Assembly (NCBI RefSeq): GCF_000787715.1
Contig: NZ_BBPI01000001.1
Coordinates: forward strand, 80,380 to 144,379
Direction: 5' to 3'
From: Sphingomonas parapaucimobilis NBRC 15100
GTDB lineage: Bacteria; Pseudomonadota; Alphaproteobacteria; Sphingomonadales; Sphingomonadaceae
Length of the DNA: 64,000 nt
The translations under genes were made by a program, and so were the position numbers. The notes under the pieces were generated by a model. It made no database searches, was not told the DNA's origin, and worked only from the letters and a program-made list of their open reading frames with translations. This document shows, piece by piece, positions 1-8,887 of this stretch. Every line of letters begins with the position of its first letter. Within the stretch, counting starts at the first letter, position 1.

Positions 1-253
1 TCGAGCCTGCGCCCGCGATCACCGGCACCCGGCCGCGCGCCTGGTCGACGCAGACGCGCACGACGTGGAAATGCTCGTCCTTGGGCATGGTCGCCGCTTC
101 GCCCGTGGTGCCGCAGGCGACCAGCGCGGTGGAGCCTTCCGAAATCTGCCATTCGACGAAATCCCGGAATTTCGCCTCATTGAACGCTCCGCCGACATGA
201 CCGCCCTGATCGTCGAACGGCGTCACAAGCGCCGGAATGGACCCTGAAAACAT
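1..253 (-). CDS. dapA: 4-hydroxy-tetrahydrodipicolinate synthase, N-terminal part (cut by window edge)
   Basis: Only the first 84 codons lie in the window; the gene runs off the left end. The protein condenses pyruvate with aspartate semialdehyde in the lysine/diaminopimelate pathway (cytosol). The visible part begins [13 protein letters not shown] and carries the GTTGE motif at residues 48-52, which lines the pyruvate-binding pocket in this family, followed by the segment ending [10 protein letters not shown]. The TIM-barrel strand order and spacing match DapA. The Schiff-base lysine lies outside the window. It is divergent from the lytic transglycosylase gene with about 80 bases between the starts, so the two promoters share that gap. 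A related but different DHDPS-superfamily gene is at 29360-30274. Confidence 0.9.
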   Translation of the reverse strand, partial: MFSGSIPALVTPFDDQGGHVGGAFNEAKFRDFVEWQISEGSTALVACGTTGEAATMPKDEHFHVVRVCVDQARGRVPVIAGAGS

Positions 254-333
254 GAGAGGAAACGCGCTCCTGCTGCGCCGAGTGGGACAATTTGTTCAGG
301 ACATGTACGGGTAGAGTCCCTATTCTGTCCACC

Positions 334-2343
334 ATGATGGCATTGACGAAGGCGGGGGCGCTCCTCGCGACATTGGCGGGATCGATGGTGGCACCGGGCG
401 GGCAGGACCAGCTCGACCGATATCGCACGCAAATGGCGAATATGAGCCCCAATCAGACGGTGCAGGGCATGCCTGCACCCGCCGACGGCGCGATCGCGGC
501 GGCGCTGGCCCAGTGGCGCGCGCTGCAACAGACCGATTCGCTGCCCTTCGACAGCTATGCCGGGTTCCTGATGGCGCATCCGGGCTGGCCGGGCGAGACG
601 GGCAACCGCCGTGCCGCCGAGAAGCAGGCGGCGAACTTCACCGCCGCGCCATCGAGCATCGTCGCCTATTTCCGCCGCTTCCCGCCCCAGTCGGCGGCGG
701 GCGGCGTGGCCTATGCCCGCGCGCTGCTCGCGACCGGCGCTCCCGCCGAAGCGGCGCAGGCGGCGCGAACGGCATGGCGGCGCGGCGTGCTGTCACCGAA
801 CGACGAAGCGCTGGTCATGTCGACCTTCGCCTCCGCGCTGACGCCCGAGGATCAGGACGCTCGGATGGATGCCCTGCTCTGGTCGGGGCAGACGACTGCG
901 GCGGCGCGTCAGCTCAACTATACCAGTGCCGCACGGCGTCCGATCTTCGCGGCACGACTGGCCTTCCGCACCCGATCGGCGGATGCCCCCAGCCTGTCGG
1001 CCTCCACCGCCGAACTCTATGCCAATGATGCGGGCTATATCGCCGACCGTGCCATGTGGCTGCGCGATACCGGCGACAGCCTGACCGCGCGCTCCTCGCT
1101 CGCCCGTTCGCGGCAACTGGCCACCCGGCCGGGCAATGTCGAGAAATTCTATGAGGCATTGCTCGTCAATGCGCGCGCGGCGGCGGCCGACAACCAGCTC
1201 CAGACCGCCTATGACATCGCGCGGCAGGTGGACGACGCCTATCCGGCGGGCACCGATGTCTCGACCAAGCCCTATGGCGAGCGCGACGACTATACGAGCC
1301 TGGTCTGGCTCGCGGGGCAAACCGCGATGAAACTGGCCCGCCCCGCCGATGCGATGACGCTGTTCGACCGCTATGGCCGGGGTAGCCAGTCGCCGCAGAC
1401 CCGCGCCAAGGGCTTCTATTGGGCGGGTCGCGCGGCGGAGGCGGCTGGCCGTTCGAGCGAGGCGGCGGGTTTCTACAACCGGGCCGCGCAATATCGCGAT
1501 CAATTCTATGGTCAGCTGGCGCTGGAGCGGACCGGCCGCCCGCTGGTCGCGCCGCCCGTGATCGCCGCGACCAATGTCGCGCCAGCCGTCCGCGCCGCCT
1601 TCGATGCGCGCGAGACGGTGCGCGCCGCCCGGTTCCTGGGCATGATCGGCCAGTGGCAGGACCAGAGCGCCTTCATCCGCCAGATCGCGGCGGATGCGGA
1701 GGACGAGAATGATCACCTGCTTGCCGCGGACCTGTCACGCAGCATCAACCGCCCCGACCTGGCCGTCATGGTCGGGCGCAGCGCGATGCAGAACGGGCTG
1801 ACCGATTATTCGGCCGCTGGCTTTCCGACGATCCCGGTCCCGACCGGCTATGAGCAGAGCTGGACGATCATCCACGCCATCGCGCGGCAGGAAAGCCAGT
1901 TCGACCGCGCCGCCGTCAGCCATGCGGGCGCGCGTGGCCTGATGCAGCTGATGCCCGCCACCGCCGCCGAGCAGTCGGGCAAGATCGGCTTGTCCTACTC
2001 GCCCGCCGCGCTGACCACCGATCCGAACCTGTCGATCCAGCTGGGCGCCAGTTATTTCGAGAGAATCCGCAATAACTATGGCAGCTATCCACTTGCGATT
2101 GCAGCCTATAATGCGGGCGGCGGCAATGTGAACAAGTGGCTTCGCGCCAATGGCGACCCGCGCACCGGCTCGGTCGACATCGTCGACTGGATCGAGGCGA
2201 TTCCCTATTCCGAGACCCGCAACTATGTGCAGCGGGTCCTGGAGAATGCGGTCGTCTATGACCTGATGAACCCGGCGCGCGCGACCAGCCGGGGACCGAC
2301 GCCGCTCAGCTGGTATCTGGGCAAGTCGTCGCGGCCGGGTTGA
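334..2343 (+). CDS. Soluble lytic murein transglycosylase (Slt70-like)
   Basis: A periplasmic enzyme that cleaves the MurNAc-GlcNAc bond of peptidoglycan with formation of 1,6-anhydro-MurNAc. The first residues (MMALTKAGALLATLAG) look like a signal peptide. Residues ~40-500 form an alpha-helical superhelix typical of Slt proteins. The C-terminal ~150 residues are the SLT domain: catalytic Glu about residue 520 in ARQES, then GLMQLMP near 535 and AYNAGGGNV near 591, all in the expected order. I chose the ATG at 334 because it opens the signal peptide; an upstream TTG at 292 in the same frame would add 14 residues without signal character. Length (669 aa) is normal for the family. greB follows 30 bases downstream on the same strand and may be co-transcribed. 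Confidence 0.92.
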   Translation: MMALTKAGALLATLAGSMVAPGGQDQLDRYRTQMANMSPNQTVQGMPAPADGAIAAALAQWRALQQTDSLPFDSYAGFLMAHPGWPGETGNRRAAEKQAANFTAAPSSIVAYFRRFPPQSAAGGVAYARALLATGAPAEAAQAARTAWRRGVLSPNDEALVMSTFASALTPEDQDARMDALLWSGQTTAAARQLNYTSAARRPIFAARLAFRTRSADAPSLSASTAELYANDAGYIADRAMWLRDTGDSLTARSSLARSRQLATRPGNVEKFYEALLVNARAAAADNQLQTAYDIARQVDDAYPAGTDVSTKPYGERDDYTSLVWLAGQTAMKLARPADAMTLFDRYGRGSQSPQTRAKGFYWAGRAAEAAGRSSEAAGFYNRAAQYRDQFYGQLALERTGRPLVAPPVIAATNVAPAVRAAFDARETVRAARFLGMIGQWQDQSAFIRQIAADAEDENDHLLAADLSRSINRPDLAVMVGRSAMQNGLTDYSAAGFPTIPVPTGYEQSWTIIHAIARQESQFDRAAVSHAGARGLMQLMPATAAEQSGKIGLSYSPAALTTDPNLSIQLGASYFERIRNNYGSYPLAIAAYNAGGGNVNKWLRANGDPRTGSVDIVDWIEAIPYSETRNYVQRVLENAVVYDLMNPARATSRGPTPLSWYLGKSSRPG

Positions 2344-2373
2344 TCGCGGCGGCATAGGGAATAGAGGGGGGCG

Positions 2374-2856
2374 ATGGATCGTCCCAACTATATCACCCCG
2401 GCGGGCTATGCCGCGCTGCGTCAGGAATATGAGGCGCTGTTCGCGGTCGAGCGACCCAAGCTGGTCGACACGATCGCCTGGGCGGCTGGCAATGGCGACC
2501 GCTCCGAGAATGGCGACTATATCTATGGTCGCAAGCGCCTGCGCGAAATCGACCGGCGGCTGGGATGGCTGTCCAAGCGGATGAAGGCTGCCAAGGTCAT
2601 CGACCCTGCCCGGCAGGAAGACCGCGGCAAGGTCTGGTTCGGCGCGACCGTCACGATCGCCGACGAAGACGACAACGAGCGCGTGCTCACGCTGGTCGGT
2701 GATGACGAGGCGGATGCGGGCAAAGGCCGGGTCGGCTGGAACGCGCCCCTCGTCCGGGCGCTGCGCGGGGCGTCGGTCGGCGATCTGCGGCGCGTGACGC
2801 TGCCGGCGGGGGAACGCGAATATGAAGTGATCGCCATCGCCTATCCCGATCCGTAA
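2374..2856 (+). CDS. greB: Transcription elongation factor GreB
   Basis: This factor enters the RNA polymerase secondary channel and stimulates cleavage of backtracked transcripts. The 160-residue protein has the two expected parts: an N-terminal antiparallel coiled coil (residues ~1-75) with the acidic tip region NGDRSENGDYIYGRKRLREID, and a C-terminal FKBP-like domain containing KVWFGATVTIADEDD and the ending REYEVIAIAYP. The YIYGRKRLREID segment is characteristic of GreB rather than GreA. It starts 30 bases after the transglycosylase stop. A purine-rich stretch (aatagagggggcg) provides a ribosome binding site. Confidence 0.92.
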   Translation: MDRPNYITPAGYAALRQEYEALFAVERPKLVDTIAWAAGNGDRSENGDYIYGRKRLREIDRRLGWLSKRMKAAKVIDPARQEDRGKVWFGATVTIADEDDNERVLTLVGDDEADAGKGRVGWNAPLVRALRGASVGDLRRVTLPAGEREYEVIAIAYPDP

Positions 2857-2969
2857 CCGCATTCGCAACGGTTCGTTTCATATCCGGTTCTTGCTGTGGG
2901 ACTGGCGGACAGCAAGATATTGCTCATGGGACAGCGATCCTCGCGGCCCTTCCTGAATGAGTATCGGTC

Positions 2970-3350
2970 ATGCCTATCCCCGCCCGTTTCTCCGCCCCGC
3001 TTCTGTCGCTGTTCCGGGCCGTCTTCGGCCTGATGTTCCTGGCGCACGGCGTCTCGAAATTCTTCGGGCTCCCGCCCTTCCCCATGCCGCTCAGTCCGTT
3101 GCTGACGGCGGCGGGCGTGCTGGAACTGGGCGGTGGCGCATTGCTGCTGATCGGGTTGTTCACGCGGCCCGTGGCCTTCCTGCTGGCGGGCCAGATGGCG
3201 GTCGCCTATTTCACGGCCCATGCGCCGCAGGGTTTCCTGCCGCTGGCCAATGGCGGTGAGGCGGCGATTCTGTACTGCTTCGCCTTTCTGTACCTCGCGG
3301 CGGCCGGTGGCGGTTCGATCGGCGTCGATGCAATGCGCCGTGGCGACTGA
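2970..3350 (+). CDS. DoxX family inner-membrane protein
   Basis: A 126-residue protein with four predicted membrane helices (about residues 8-28, 42-65, 68-88 and 95-115), the hallmark of DoxX/SURF4-like proteins. Typical family words are visible: LFRAVFGLMFLAHGVSKFFG near the start and LELGGGALLLIGLFTRPVA in the middle. DoxX relatives have been linked to thiol/redox homeostasis or to electron transfer from quinol, but no activity can be assigned from this sequence. It stands 27 bases upstream of the NYN-domain gene and may share its transcript. Confidence 0.85.
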   Translation: MPIPARFSAPLLSLFRAVFGLMFLAHGVSKFFGLPPFPMPLSPLLTAAGVLELGGGALLLIGLFTRPVAFLLAGQMAVAYFTAHAPQGFLPLANGGEAAILYCFAFLYLAAAGGGSIGVDAMRRGD

Positions 3351-3376
3351 TCCGCGGCTCTGATAGTCAGGGCGCC

Positions 3377-4153
3377 ATGAACGCCCTGACCCACAATATC
3401 GCGCTGCTCATCGATGCCGACAATGCGCAGTCGGCCGCCATCGACCCTGTGCTGACCGTGCTTGCCGAGCTGGGCACGGTCAATGTCCGCCGCGCCTATG
3501 GCAACTGGTCCAAGCCCGGCCTGAAGGGCTGGCGCGACGTCATGGTCAAGCACGGCATCGAGCCGCAGCAGCAGTTCGACCTGACCAAGGGCAAGAACGC
3601 CACCGACATGAAGATGACCATCGATGCCATGGACCTGCTGTTCCGGGGGCGAATCGACGGGTTCGGCATCATGTCGTCGGACAGCGACTTCATGCCATTG
3701 GCCACGCGCATCCGGCAGGACGGCTTTCCCGTCTATGGCTTCGGCAACAGCCGTACGCCCGAGGCATTCAAGCAGGCATGCAGCCGCTTCATCGATGTGG
3801 GCGCGCTGATCGGCGAAGCGGCCCGCCCCGCTGTTGCGAAGCCCGTTACGGCCGACGTCCCGCTGGCCGATTCGCTACCGCCCTCGATCGAACAGGCCAA
3901 GCGGACGGCTGGTACACCGCGCCCGATCGACGAGGAACTGCTCAAGCTGCTGGTCGACGCCTATAATTCGGTGAAGCGCGACGAGCGCGGCTTTGCCAGC
4001 CTGTCGGCCATCGGCCAGCTGGCGGGCAACCGCTCGAGCTTCGACACGCGCAATTTCGGCTTCAAGCGATTGTCCGACCTGATCGAGGCGGTCCCCAATT
4101 TCCAGACCGAACGGCGCGAAGACGGCCGGACCTATGTGAAGCGGGTGCGGTAA
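3377..4153 (+). CDS. NYN-domain ribonuclease-like protein with C-terminal OST-HTH/LOTUS domain
   Basis: The N-terminal ~150 residues are a NYN (PIN-like nuclease) domain: the opening IALLIDADNAQ supplies the first metal-binding aspartates, KNATDMKMTIDAMDLL the central acidic residues, and IMSSDSDFMPLATRIR the last pair. The C-terminal part (about residues 175-258) has the OST-HTH/LOTUS signature: LKLLVDAYNSV, a winged-helix core ending FGFKRLSDLIEAVPNF, and the terminal basic strand. The pair is known in bacterial LabA/limkain-type proteins, presumed RNA-binding nucleases. All the acidic residues expected for metal binding appear intact. The target RNA is unknown. It faces the histidine kinase gene tail-to-tail across a short hairpin. 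Confidence 0.85.
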   Translation: MNALTHNIALLIDADNAQSAAIDPVLTVLAELGTVNVRRAYGNWSKPGLKGWRDVMVKHGIEPQQQFDLTKGKNATDMKMTIDAMDLLFRGRIDGFGIMSSDSDFMPLATRIRQDGFPVYGFGNSRTPEAFKQACSRFIDVGALIGEAARPAVAKPVTADVPLADSLPPSIEQAKRTAGTPRPIDEELLKLLVDAYNSVKRDERGFASLSAIGQLAGNRSSFDTRNFGFKRLSDLIEAVPNFQTERREDGRTYVKRVR

Positions 4154-4175
4154 TCCTCCCCCGAGCGGGAAGGAT
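4153..4175. terminator. Hairpin between convergent genes
   Basis: An imperfect inverted repeat (ATCCTCCCC ... GGGAAGGAT, one mismatch) begins at the stop of the NYN gene and lies just before the stop of the oppositely oriented histidine kinase. It has no long T run. Position between two converging genes suggests a bidirectional terminator. Confidence 0.35.
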
Positions 4176-4177
4176 TC

Positions 4178-5362
4178 TCAATCCCTCGGATCGGGCATGG
4201 TCAGCGTCGCGCAGGTCCCCGGCGCGGCATCGTCGAACCGCACCTCGCCCCGCAACTGCCGGGCTAGGCTGGTGATCATCCGCATGCCCAGGCTGAGGCG
4301 GGAGGCTGCCTTCATGTCGAAATCGGCGGGCAGGCCCTTGCCCTTGTCGCGCACCGACAGGACGATCTGTCCGTCCCGCGCGTGCAGGCCGACATCGATC
4401 ACGCCGCCTTCCTCGCCATAGGCATATTTGATCGCGTTGGTCAGCAGCTCGGTCAGCATCAGCCCGATGGGGATCGCGGTATCGGCGTTCATCTCGATCG
4501 CCTCGATATCGCAATGCACCTCATGATCCTTGGCCTGCTGGGCCAGCTGATCCGCGATGCCACAGGCCAGGTCGTCGAGCGACACCATGCCGACCCGCTC
4601 GCTGCGCCACAGCCGGTCATGGGTCTGCGCGATGGCGGCGATCCGCGCCTGCGCATCGTTCAACATCCTCAGAACACGGGGGTCGTCATCCTCCTGCTTC
4701 TGGAGGTTCAGCATGGCCGACACCAGCGCCAGGCTGTTCTTGACCCGGTGGCTGGCCTCACGCGTCAGCAATTGCTGATGCTCCACCGCCTCGGCCAGAC
4801 GGCGCTCGGCCTCCTGCCGCTCGATCGCGACACCGATCAGATTGGCGAAACCCTGCATGAAGGCAAGGTCGGCCTCCTCGAAACGGCCCTCGTCCGGGCT
4901 GTCGACCTCCAGCACCCCGTAACGCTGGCCGGATGCCTCGACCAGCACGTTGATCGCGCGGCGAATCCTGTGGTCGGCCATGAATTGCGGCGTCCGAAAC
5001 CGTTCTTCCTGGTCGAGATGGTTGGAAATGACCCCCTGCCCCGTCTGGAGCGCAAAGCCTGCTGGCGAACCCATATCGGTGCGCATCTCGGTCGAGCCGA
5101 CCACACCCGCCCCCCAGCCCACGCCGGTGCGAACCAGAAGCGTTTCCCGGTCTGCCTTGTATTCCAGAAATTTACAGAAGGAAGATCGCATCCCCTCTGC
5201 ACAAAGCTCGGTCGCCCGCTGCAGCATTGGGTCCAGGTCGCGGGCGCGCAATGCCTCGATCCCGAAGGCGGCGAGGACCGATTGCTGGCGGAGCCGATAA
5301 TGCAACTGCCCTGCGCTGGCGATCTCACGATCTTCGCCCTGCGCCTGCTCCACTACCGCCAT
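4178..5362 (-). CDS. GAF-domain sensor histidine kinase (HisKA_2 type)
   Basis: A cytosolic two-component kinase of 394 residues. A GAF domain occupies about residues 30-180 (LQRATELCAEGM, then YGVLEVDSPDEGRF). The HisKA_2 dimerisation segment follows, with the phosphoacceptor His205 in REASHRVKNSLALVSAMLNLQ. The ATPase domain contains the N box region LLTNAIKYAYG and the glycine-rich RDKGKGLP. No membrane helix is present, so the signal is intracellular and enters through GAF. No response regulator is adjacent, which is common for the HWE/HisKA_2 kinases of alphaproteobacteria. Its ligand and partner are unknown. Confidence 0.9.
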   Translation of the reverse strand: MAVVEQAQGEDREIASAGQLHYRLRQQSVLAAFGIEALRARDLDPMLQRATELCAEGMRSSFCKFLEYKADRETLLVRTGVGWGAGVVGSTEMRTDMGSPAGFALQTGQGVISNHLDQEERFRTPQFMADHRIRRAINVLVEASGQRYGVLEVDSPDEGRFEEADLAFMQGFANLIGVAIERQEAERRLAEAVEHQQLLTREASHRVKNSLALVSAMLNLQKQEDDDPRVLRMLNDAQARIAAIAQTHDRLWRSERVGMVSLDDLACGIADQLAQQAKDHEVHCDIEAIEMNADTAIPIGLMLTELLTNAIKYAYGEEGGVIDVGLHARDGQIVLSVRDKGKGLPADFDMKAASRLSLGMRMITSLARQLRGEVRFDDAAPGTCATLTMPDPRD

Positions 5363-5457
5363 TCCCCACCGCGCCCTTTGTTACCCTGTCGTTATAACGG
5401 TCCAGATGGGGATTGGCCGCATCGGTTTAAACCCATGGGCCAGCGCCCGATACGGCA

Positions 5458-5487
5458 ACGCCCTCCCCGATCGCTCGGGAAGGGCGT
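5458..5487 (-). terminator. Hairpin downstream of ettA
   Basis: A 13-base stem with one mismatch (ACGCCCTCCCCGA / TCGGGAAGGGCGT) and a short loop lies about 25 bases past the ettA stop. It lacks a clear U tract, so it is a possible, not certain, terminator. Confidence 0.4.
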
Positions 5488-5511
5488 CATCCGAAACCGA
5501 CGTCGCCGGGA

Positions 5512-7191
5512 TCAGCGGGTCAGTTTCTTATAGGCCAGACGCGTCGGACGATCGGCGGCATCGCCCATACGGCGACGCTTGTCCTCTTCGTAGGATTCGT
5601 AATTGCCCTCGAACCATTCGACATGGCTGTCGCCCTCGAACGCCAGGATGTGGGTGCAGAGGCGGTCGAGGAAGAAGCGGTCGTGGCTGATGACCACGGC
5701 GCAGCCCGCGAACGTCTCCAGCGCCTCTTCCAGCGCGCGAAGCGTTTCCACGTCGAGGTCGTTGGTCGGTTCGTCGAGCAGCAGGACGTTGCCGCCCTCC
5801 TTCAACATCTTGGCCATATGGACGCGGTTGCGCTCGCCGCCCGACAGCTGGCCGACCTTCTTCTGCTGGTCGGGGCCGCGGAAGTTGAACGCGCCGACAT
5901 AGGCGCGCGTGCCCAGCTCCTGCTTGCCGAAACGGAAGACCTCCAGCTCGTCGGAGATTTCCTGCCAGACATTCTTGTTGGGATCGAGGTCGTCGCGGCT
6001 CTGGTCGACATAGCCGAGCTTCACGGTCGAACCGATCTCGATCGTGCCCGCATCGGGCTGTTCCTGGCCGGTGATGAGCTTGAACAGCGTCGACTTGCCC
6101 GCGCCGTTCGGACCGATCACGCCGACGATACCGCCTGGCGGCAGCATGAAGTCGAGATTTTCGAACAGCAGCTTGTCGCCATAGGACTTGGTCAGCCCCT
6201 TGGCCTCGATCACCTTGCCGCCCAGGCGCTCGGGGATCTGGATCAGGATCTGCGCCTTGCCCGCGACGCGGTTCTCCTGCTTCTCCATCAGTTCCTCGAA
6301 CGCGCGGATACGCGCCTTCGACTTGGTCTGACGGGCCTTGGGCGTCTGACGCATCCAGGCCAGCTCGTCGGCGATCGCCTTCTGCTTGCCCGCCTCGTCG
6401 CGCTCCTCCTGCTCCAGGCGCTTGGCCTTCTTTTCCAGATAGCCGGAATAGTTGGATTCGTAGGTGTAGTAGCGGCCGCGATCCAGCTCGAGCACCCAGT
6501 TGACGACGTTATCCAGGAAGTAGCGGTCGTGGGTGACGAGGATGACGTTACCCGCATATTCCTTCAGATAGTTTTCCAGCCACGAGACACTTTCGGCGTC
6601 CAGGTGGTTGGTCGGTTCGTCGAGCAGCAGCACGTCGGGCTTTTCGAGCAGCAGCTTGCAGAGCGCCACGCGGCGCTTCTCACCACCCGACAGGCGGGTG
6701 ACGTCGGCGTCGCCCGGCGGGCAGCGCAGCGCTTCCATCGCCTGTTCGAGCTGGCTGTCGAGCGACCAGCCGTCGACCGCATCGATCTTGGCCTGAAGCT
6801 CGCCCATCTCTTCCATCAGGGCGTCGAAATCGGTGTCGTCCTTGGGATCGCCCATCTCGGCCGAAATGGCGTTGAAGCGATCGACCAGATCGGCGACGGG
6901 GCGCACGCCGTCCTTGACATTGCCCATCACGTCCTTGGTGGGATCGAGCTGCGGCTCCTGCGCAAGATAGCCGACGCGGACACCCTCGGCGGCCCAGGCC
7001 TCGCCGGTGAAGTCGGTGTCCATGCCCGCCATCACCTTCATCAGCGTGGACTTGCCCGCGCCGTTCGGGCCGATGATCGCGATCTTCGCGCTCGGCAGGA
7101 ACTGAAGGTGGATGTTGTTGAGGACAGGCTTGTTGGCGCCGGGGAAGGTCTTGGTCAGACCCTTCATCACATAGGTATATTGGACGGCCAT
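5512..7191 (-). CDS. ettA: Energy-dependent translational throttle protein EttA (ABC-F ATPase)
   Basis: A ribosome-bound ABC-F protein that acts at the E site and couples translation initiation to the ATP/ADP ratio. The 559-residue protein has two ABC domains: Walker A at 41-49 (GPNGAGKST) and a second identical motif in the C-terminal half; two signatures (LSGGEKRRVAL and LSGGERNRVHM); two Walker B/D-loop motifs (LLLDEPTNHLD and LLLDEPTNDLD). Between them lie the arm and the P-site tRNA interaction linker with the long charged helix around KKAKRLEQEERDE. Length and lack of membrane segments fit EttA rather than other ABC-F members. I chose MAVQYTYVMKG (ATG at 7191); further in-frame codons upstream encode nothing conserved. 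It is divergent from the M28 peptidase gene. Confidence 0.95.
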   Translation of the reverse strand: MAVQYTYVMKGLTKTFPGANKPVLNNIHLQFLPSAKIAIIGPNGAGKSTLMKVMAGMDTDFTGEAWAAEGVRVGYLAQEPQLDPTKDVMGNVKDGVRPVADLVDRFNAISAEMGDPKDDTDFDALMEEMGELQAKIDAVDGWSLDSQLEQAMEALRCPPGDADVTRLSGGEKRRVALCKLLLEKPDVLLLDEPTNHLDAESVSWLENYLKEYAGNVILVTHDRYFLDNVVNWVLELDRGRYYTYESNYSGYLEKKAKRLEQEERDEAGKQKAIADELAWMRQTPKARQTKSKARIRAFEELMEKQENRVAGKAQILIQIPERLGGKVIEAKGLTKSYGDKLLFENLDFMLPPGGIVGVIGPNGAGKSTLFKLITGQEQPDAGTIEIGSTVKLGYVDQSRDDLDPNKNVWQEISDELEVFRFGKQELGTRAYVGAFNFRGPDQQKKVGQLSGGERNRVHMAKMLKEGGNVLLLDEPTNDLDVETLRALEEALETFAGCAVVISHDRFFLDRLCTHILAFEGDSHVEWFEGNYESYEEDKRRRMGDAADRPTRLAYKKLTR

Positions 7192-7297
7192 GGCGGCGCG
7201 GGGCTCCGTGCTTTTGCGACTGTGGGATATTTGCCCGCCCATGTAGTGGTTGCGCGGGCGGTTGGCAAACGGGACCGGCTGCGTAACACTCCATTCC

Positions 7298-8695
7298 ATG
7301 AAGCGCATTCTTCTCGCGGCCCTGACCGCCTCCGCCCTGTCCTCCCCCGCCCTGGCGCAACGGACCCCGCCGCCCCCGCCCGCAACCGTCGCTCCCGAGG
7401 TCGAACGACTGCGCGATGCGGCGCTGAACGATACGGTCGCCTGGGATATCGTCGAGGGGCTGACGACCGAAGTCGGCCAGCGGCTGGCCGGCACCGAAGC
7501 CGAAGCGCGCGCACGGGCATGGTCGGTGGCCAGGCTGACGGCGCTGGGCTTCAAGAATGTGCGGATCGAGCCCTATCGGATGCCGGTATGGGAACGCGGC
7601 GCCGAGAGCGCGGAAATCCTGGCGCCCTTTCCGCAGAAGCTGACGCTGGCCGCGCTCGGCAATTCGGGCGCGACACCGGCGGGCGGCCTGACGGGCGAGG
7701 TCGCGGTCTTCCCCAGCATGGCGGCGTTCCAATCGGCGCCCGATGACGCGATCCGCGGCAAGATCGTCTATATCGGCAATGCCATGCCCCGGACCCAGGA
7801 TGGTTCGGGCTATGGCGCCTATGGCACGGCGCGCTTCACCGGCCCTGCGTTGGCGGCCAGGCGCGGCGCGGTCGCGATCGTCATCCGCTCGATCGGCACC
7901 GACCATCATCGCTTCCCCCATACCGGCACCACCAACTTCCCCGAGGGCGTGAAGCCCATCCCGGCGGCCGCGCTCTCGGTTCCCGACGCCGAGCAGCTGG
8001 AGCGGATTGCCAGCCGGGGCCAGCCGGTCCGCATGAAGCTGGTCCTGACCCCGCGCATGGTCGGCACCCGCGAATCGGGCAACGTCATCGCCGAAGTGCC
8101 CGGCAGCGATCCGTCGGCGGGCATCGTGCTGGTCGGCGGCCATCTCGACAGCTGGGACCTCGGGACTGGCGCGATCGATGATGCCAGCGGTATCGCGATC
8201 ACCGCCGCGGCGGCCAAGCGGATCATGGATGCGGGTCAGCCGCGTCGGACCATCCGCGTCGTCTGGTTCGGGGCCGAGGAAGTCGGCGGCATGGGCGGCG
8301 AGGCCTATGCCAAGGCCCATGCCGGTGAGCGCCATGCCACGGCATCGGAAAGCGATTTCGGCGCGGACCGGGTCTGGCGGTTCGAGGTCAACCTGCCCGC
8401 CACCGCCAGGCCGATCGCGGACCGGCTCCAGACCGCGCTCGCGCCGCTGGGCATCACGCGGGGCAGCGGCCTGGGCGGCGACGGCACCGATATCGGCCCG
8501 ACGATCGAGCTTGGAACCGCCGGGATCGACCTGAACCAGTCGGGATGGGATTATTTCGATACTCATCACACGCCCGACGACGTGTTGGATCGCGTCGATC
8601 CGGCGGCGCTTCGCCAGAATGTCGCCGCCTGGACCGCCATGCTGGCGGTCGTCGCCAACGCGCCCGAAGCGATCGGCCCGGTCAGCCCACGCTGA
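7298..8695 (+). CDS. Secreted M28 family metallopeptidase (carboxypeptidase Q-like)
   Basis: A zinc aminopeptidase/carboxypeptidase, exported. The start MKRILLAALTASALSSPALAQ is a clear signal peptide with an AxA cleavage site, which fixes the ATG at 7298. A protease-associated insert (about residues 120-240) precedes the catalytic domain. The zinc/catalytic motifs of M28 are in order: GGHLDSWDLGTGAIDDASG (His and bridging Asp), WFGAEEVGG (catalytic Glu pair), SESDFG and the final DTHHTPDDV. Total length 465 residues matches plasma glutamate carboxypeptidase-like bacterial proteins. Expected role is digestion of small peptides in the periplasm or outside. No operon partner. Confidence 0.9.
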   Translation: MKRILLAALTASALSSPALAQRTPPPPPATVAPEVERLRDAALNDTVAWDIVEGLTTEVGQRLAGTEAEARARAWSVARLTALGFKNVRIEPYRMPVWERGAESAEILAPFPQKLTLAALGNSGATPAGGLTGEVAVFPSMAAFQSAPDDAIRGKIVYIGNAMPRTQDGSGYGAYGTARFTGPALAARRGAVAIVIRSIGTDHHRFPHTGTTNFPEGVKPIPAAALSVPDAEQLERIASRGQPVRMKLVLTPRMVGTRESGNVIAEVPGSDPSAGIVLVGGHLDSWDLGTGAIDDASGIAITAAAAKRIMDAGQPRRTIRVVWFGAEEVGGMGGEAYAKAHAGERHATASESDFGADRVWRFEVNLPATARPIADRLQTALAPLGITRGSGLGGDGTDIGPTIELGTAGIDLNQSGWDYFDTHHTPDDVLDRVDPAALRQNVAAWTAMLAVVANAPEAIGPVSPR

Positions 8696-8887
8696 TCCGT
8701 CGGTTTCATGGTAACCTTTTGGTAACGTCAACGCCTTGAAAAAGCCCGATCCGTGCCATCGGTTCGTCGCGAACCTTGCTTGTCCGTGAATTTTGCGGAT
8801 TGACCGCGATGAACCGCACGTTATTTGAGCCGCTTCGCGACGGCATTCGGGCCGGCCGCGATTTTTGCTTTGCTTGGGAGCATTCGA

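Noticed and set aside
2890..2914. TTGCTGT ... ACAGCAA inverted repeat between greB and DoxX
   Set aside because: 7-bp arms with an 11-base loop and no T tract; within chance for this length, no support as terminator or operator.
5623..7746. 707-codon open frame on the plus strand opposite ettA
   Set aside because: It is the antisense of the ettA ABC-F gene; high GC leaves long open antisense frames. It has no family motif and its composition (Arg/Leu/Ala runs) is typical of such shadows.
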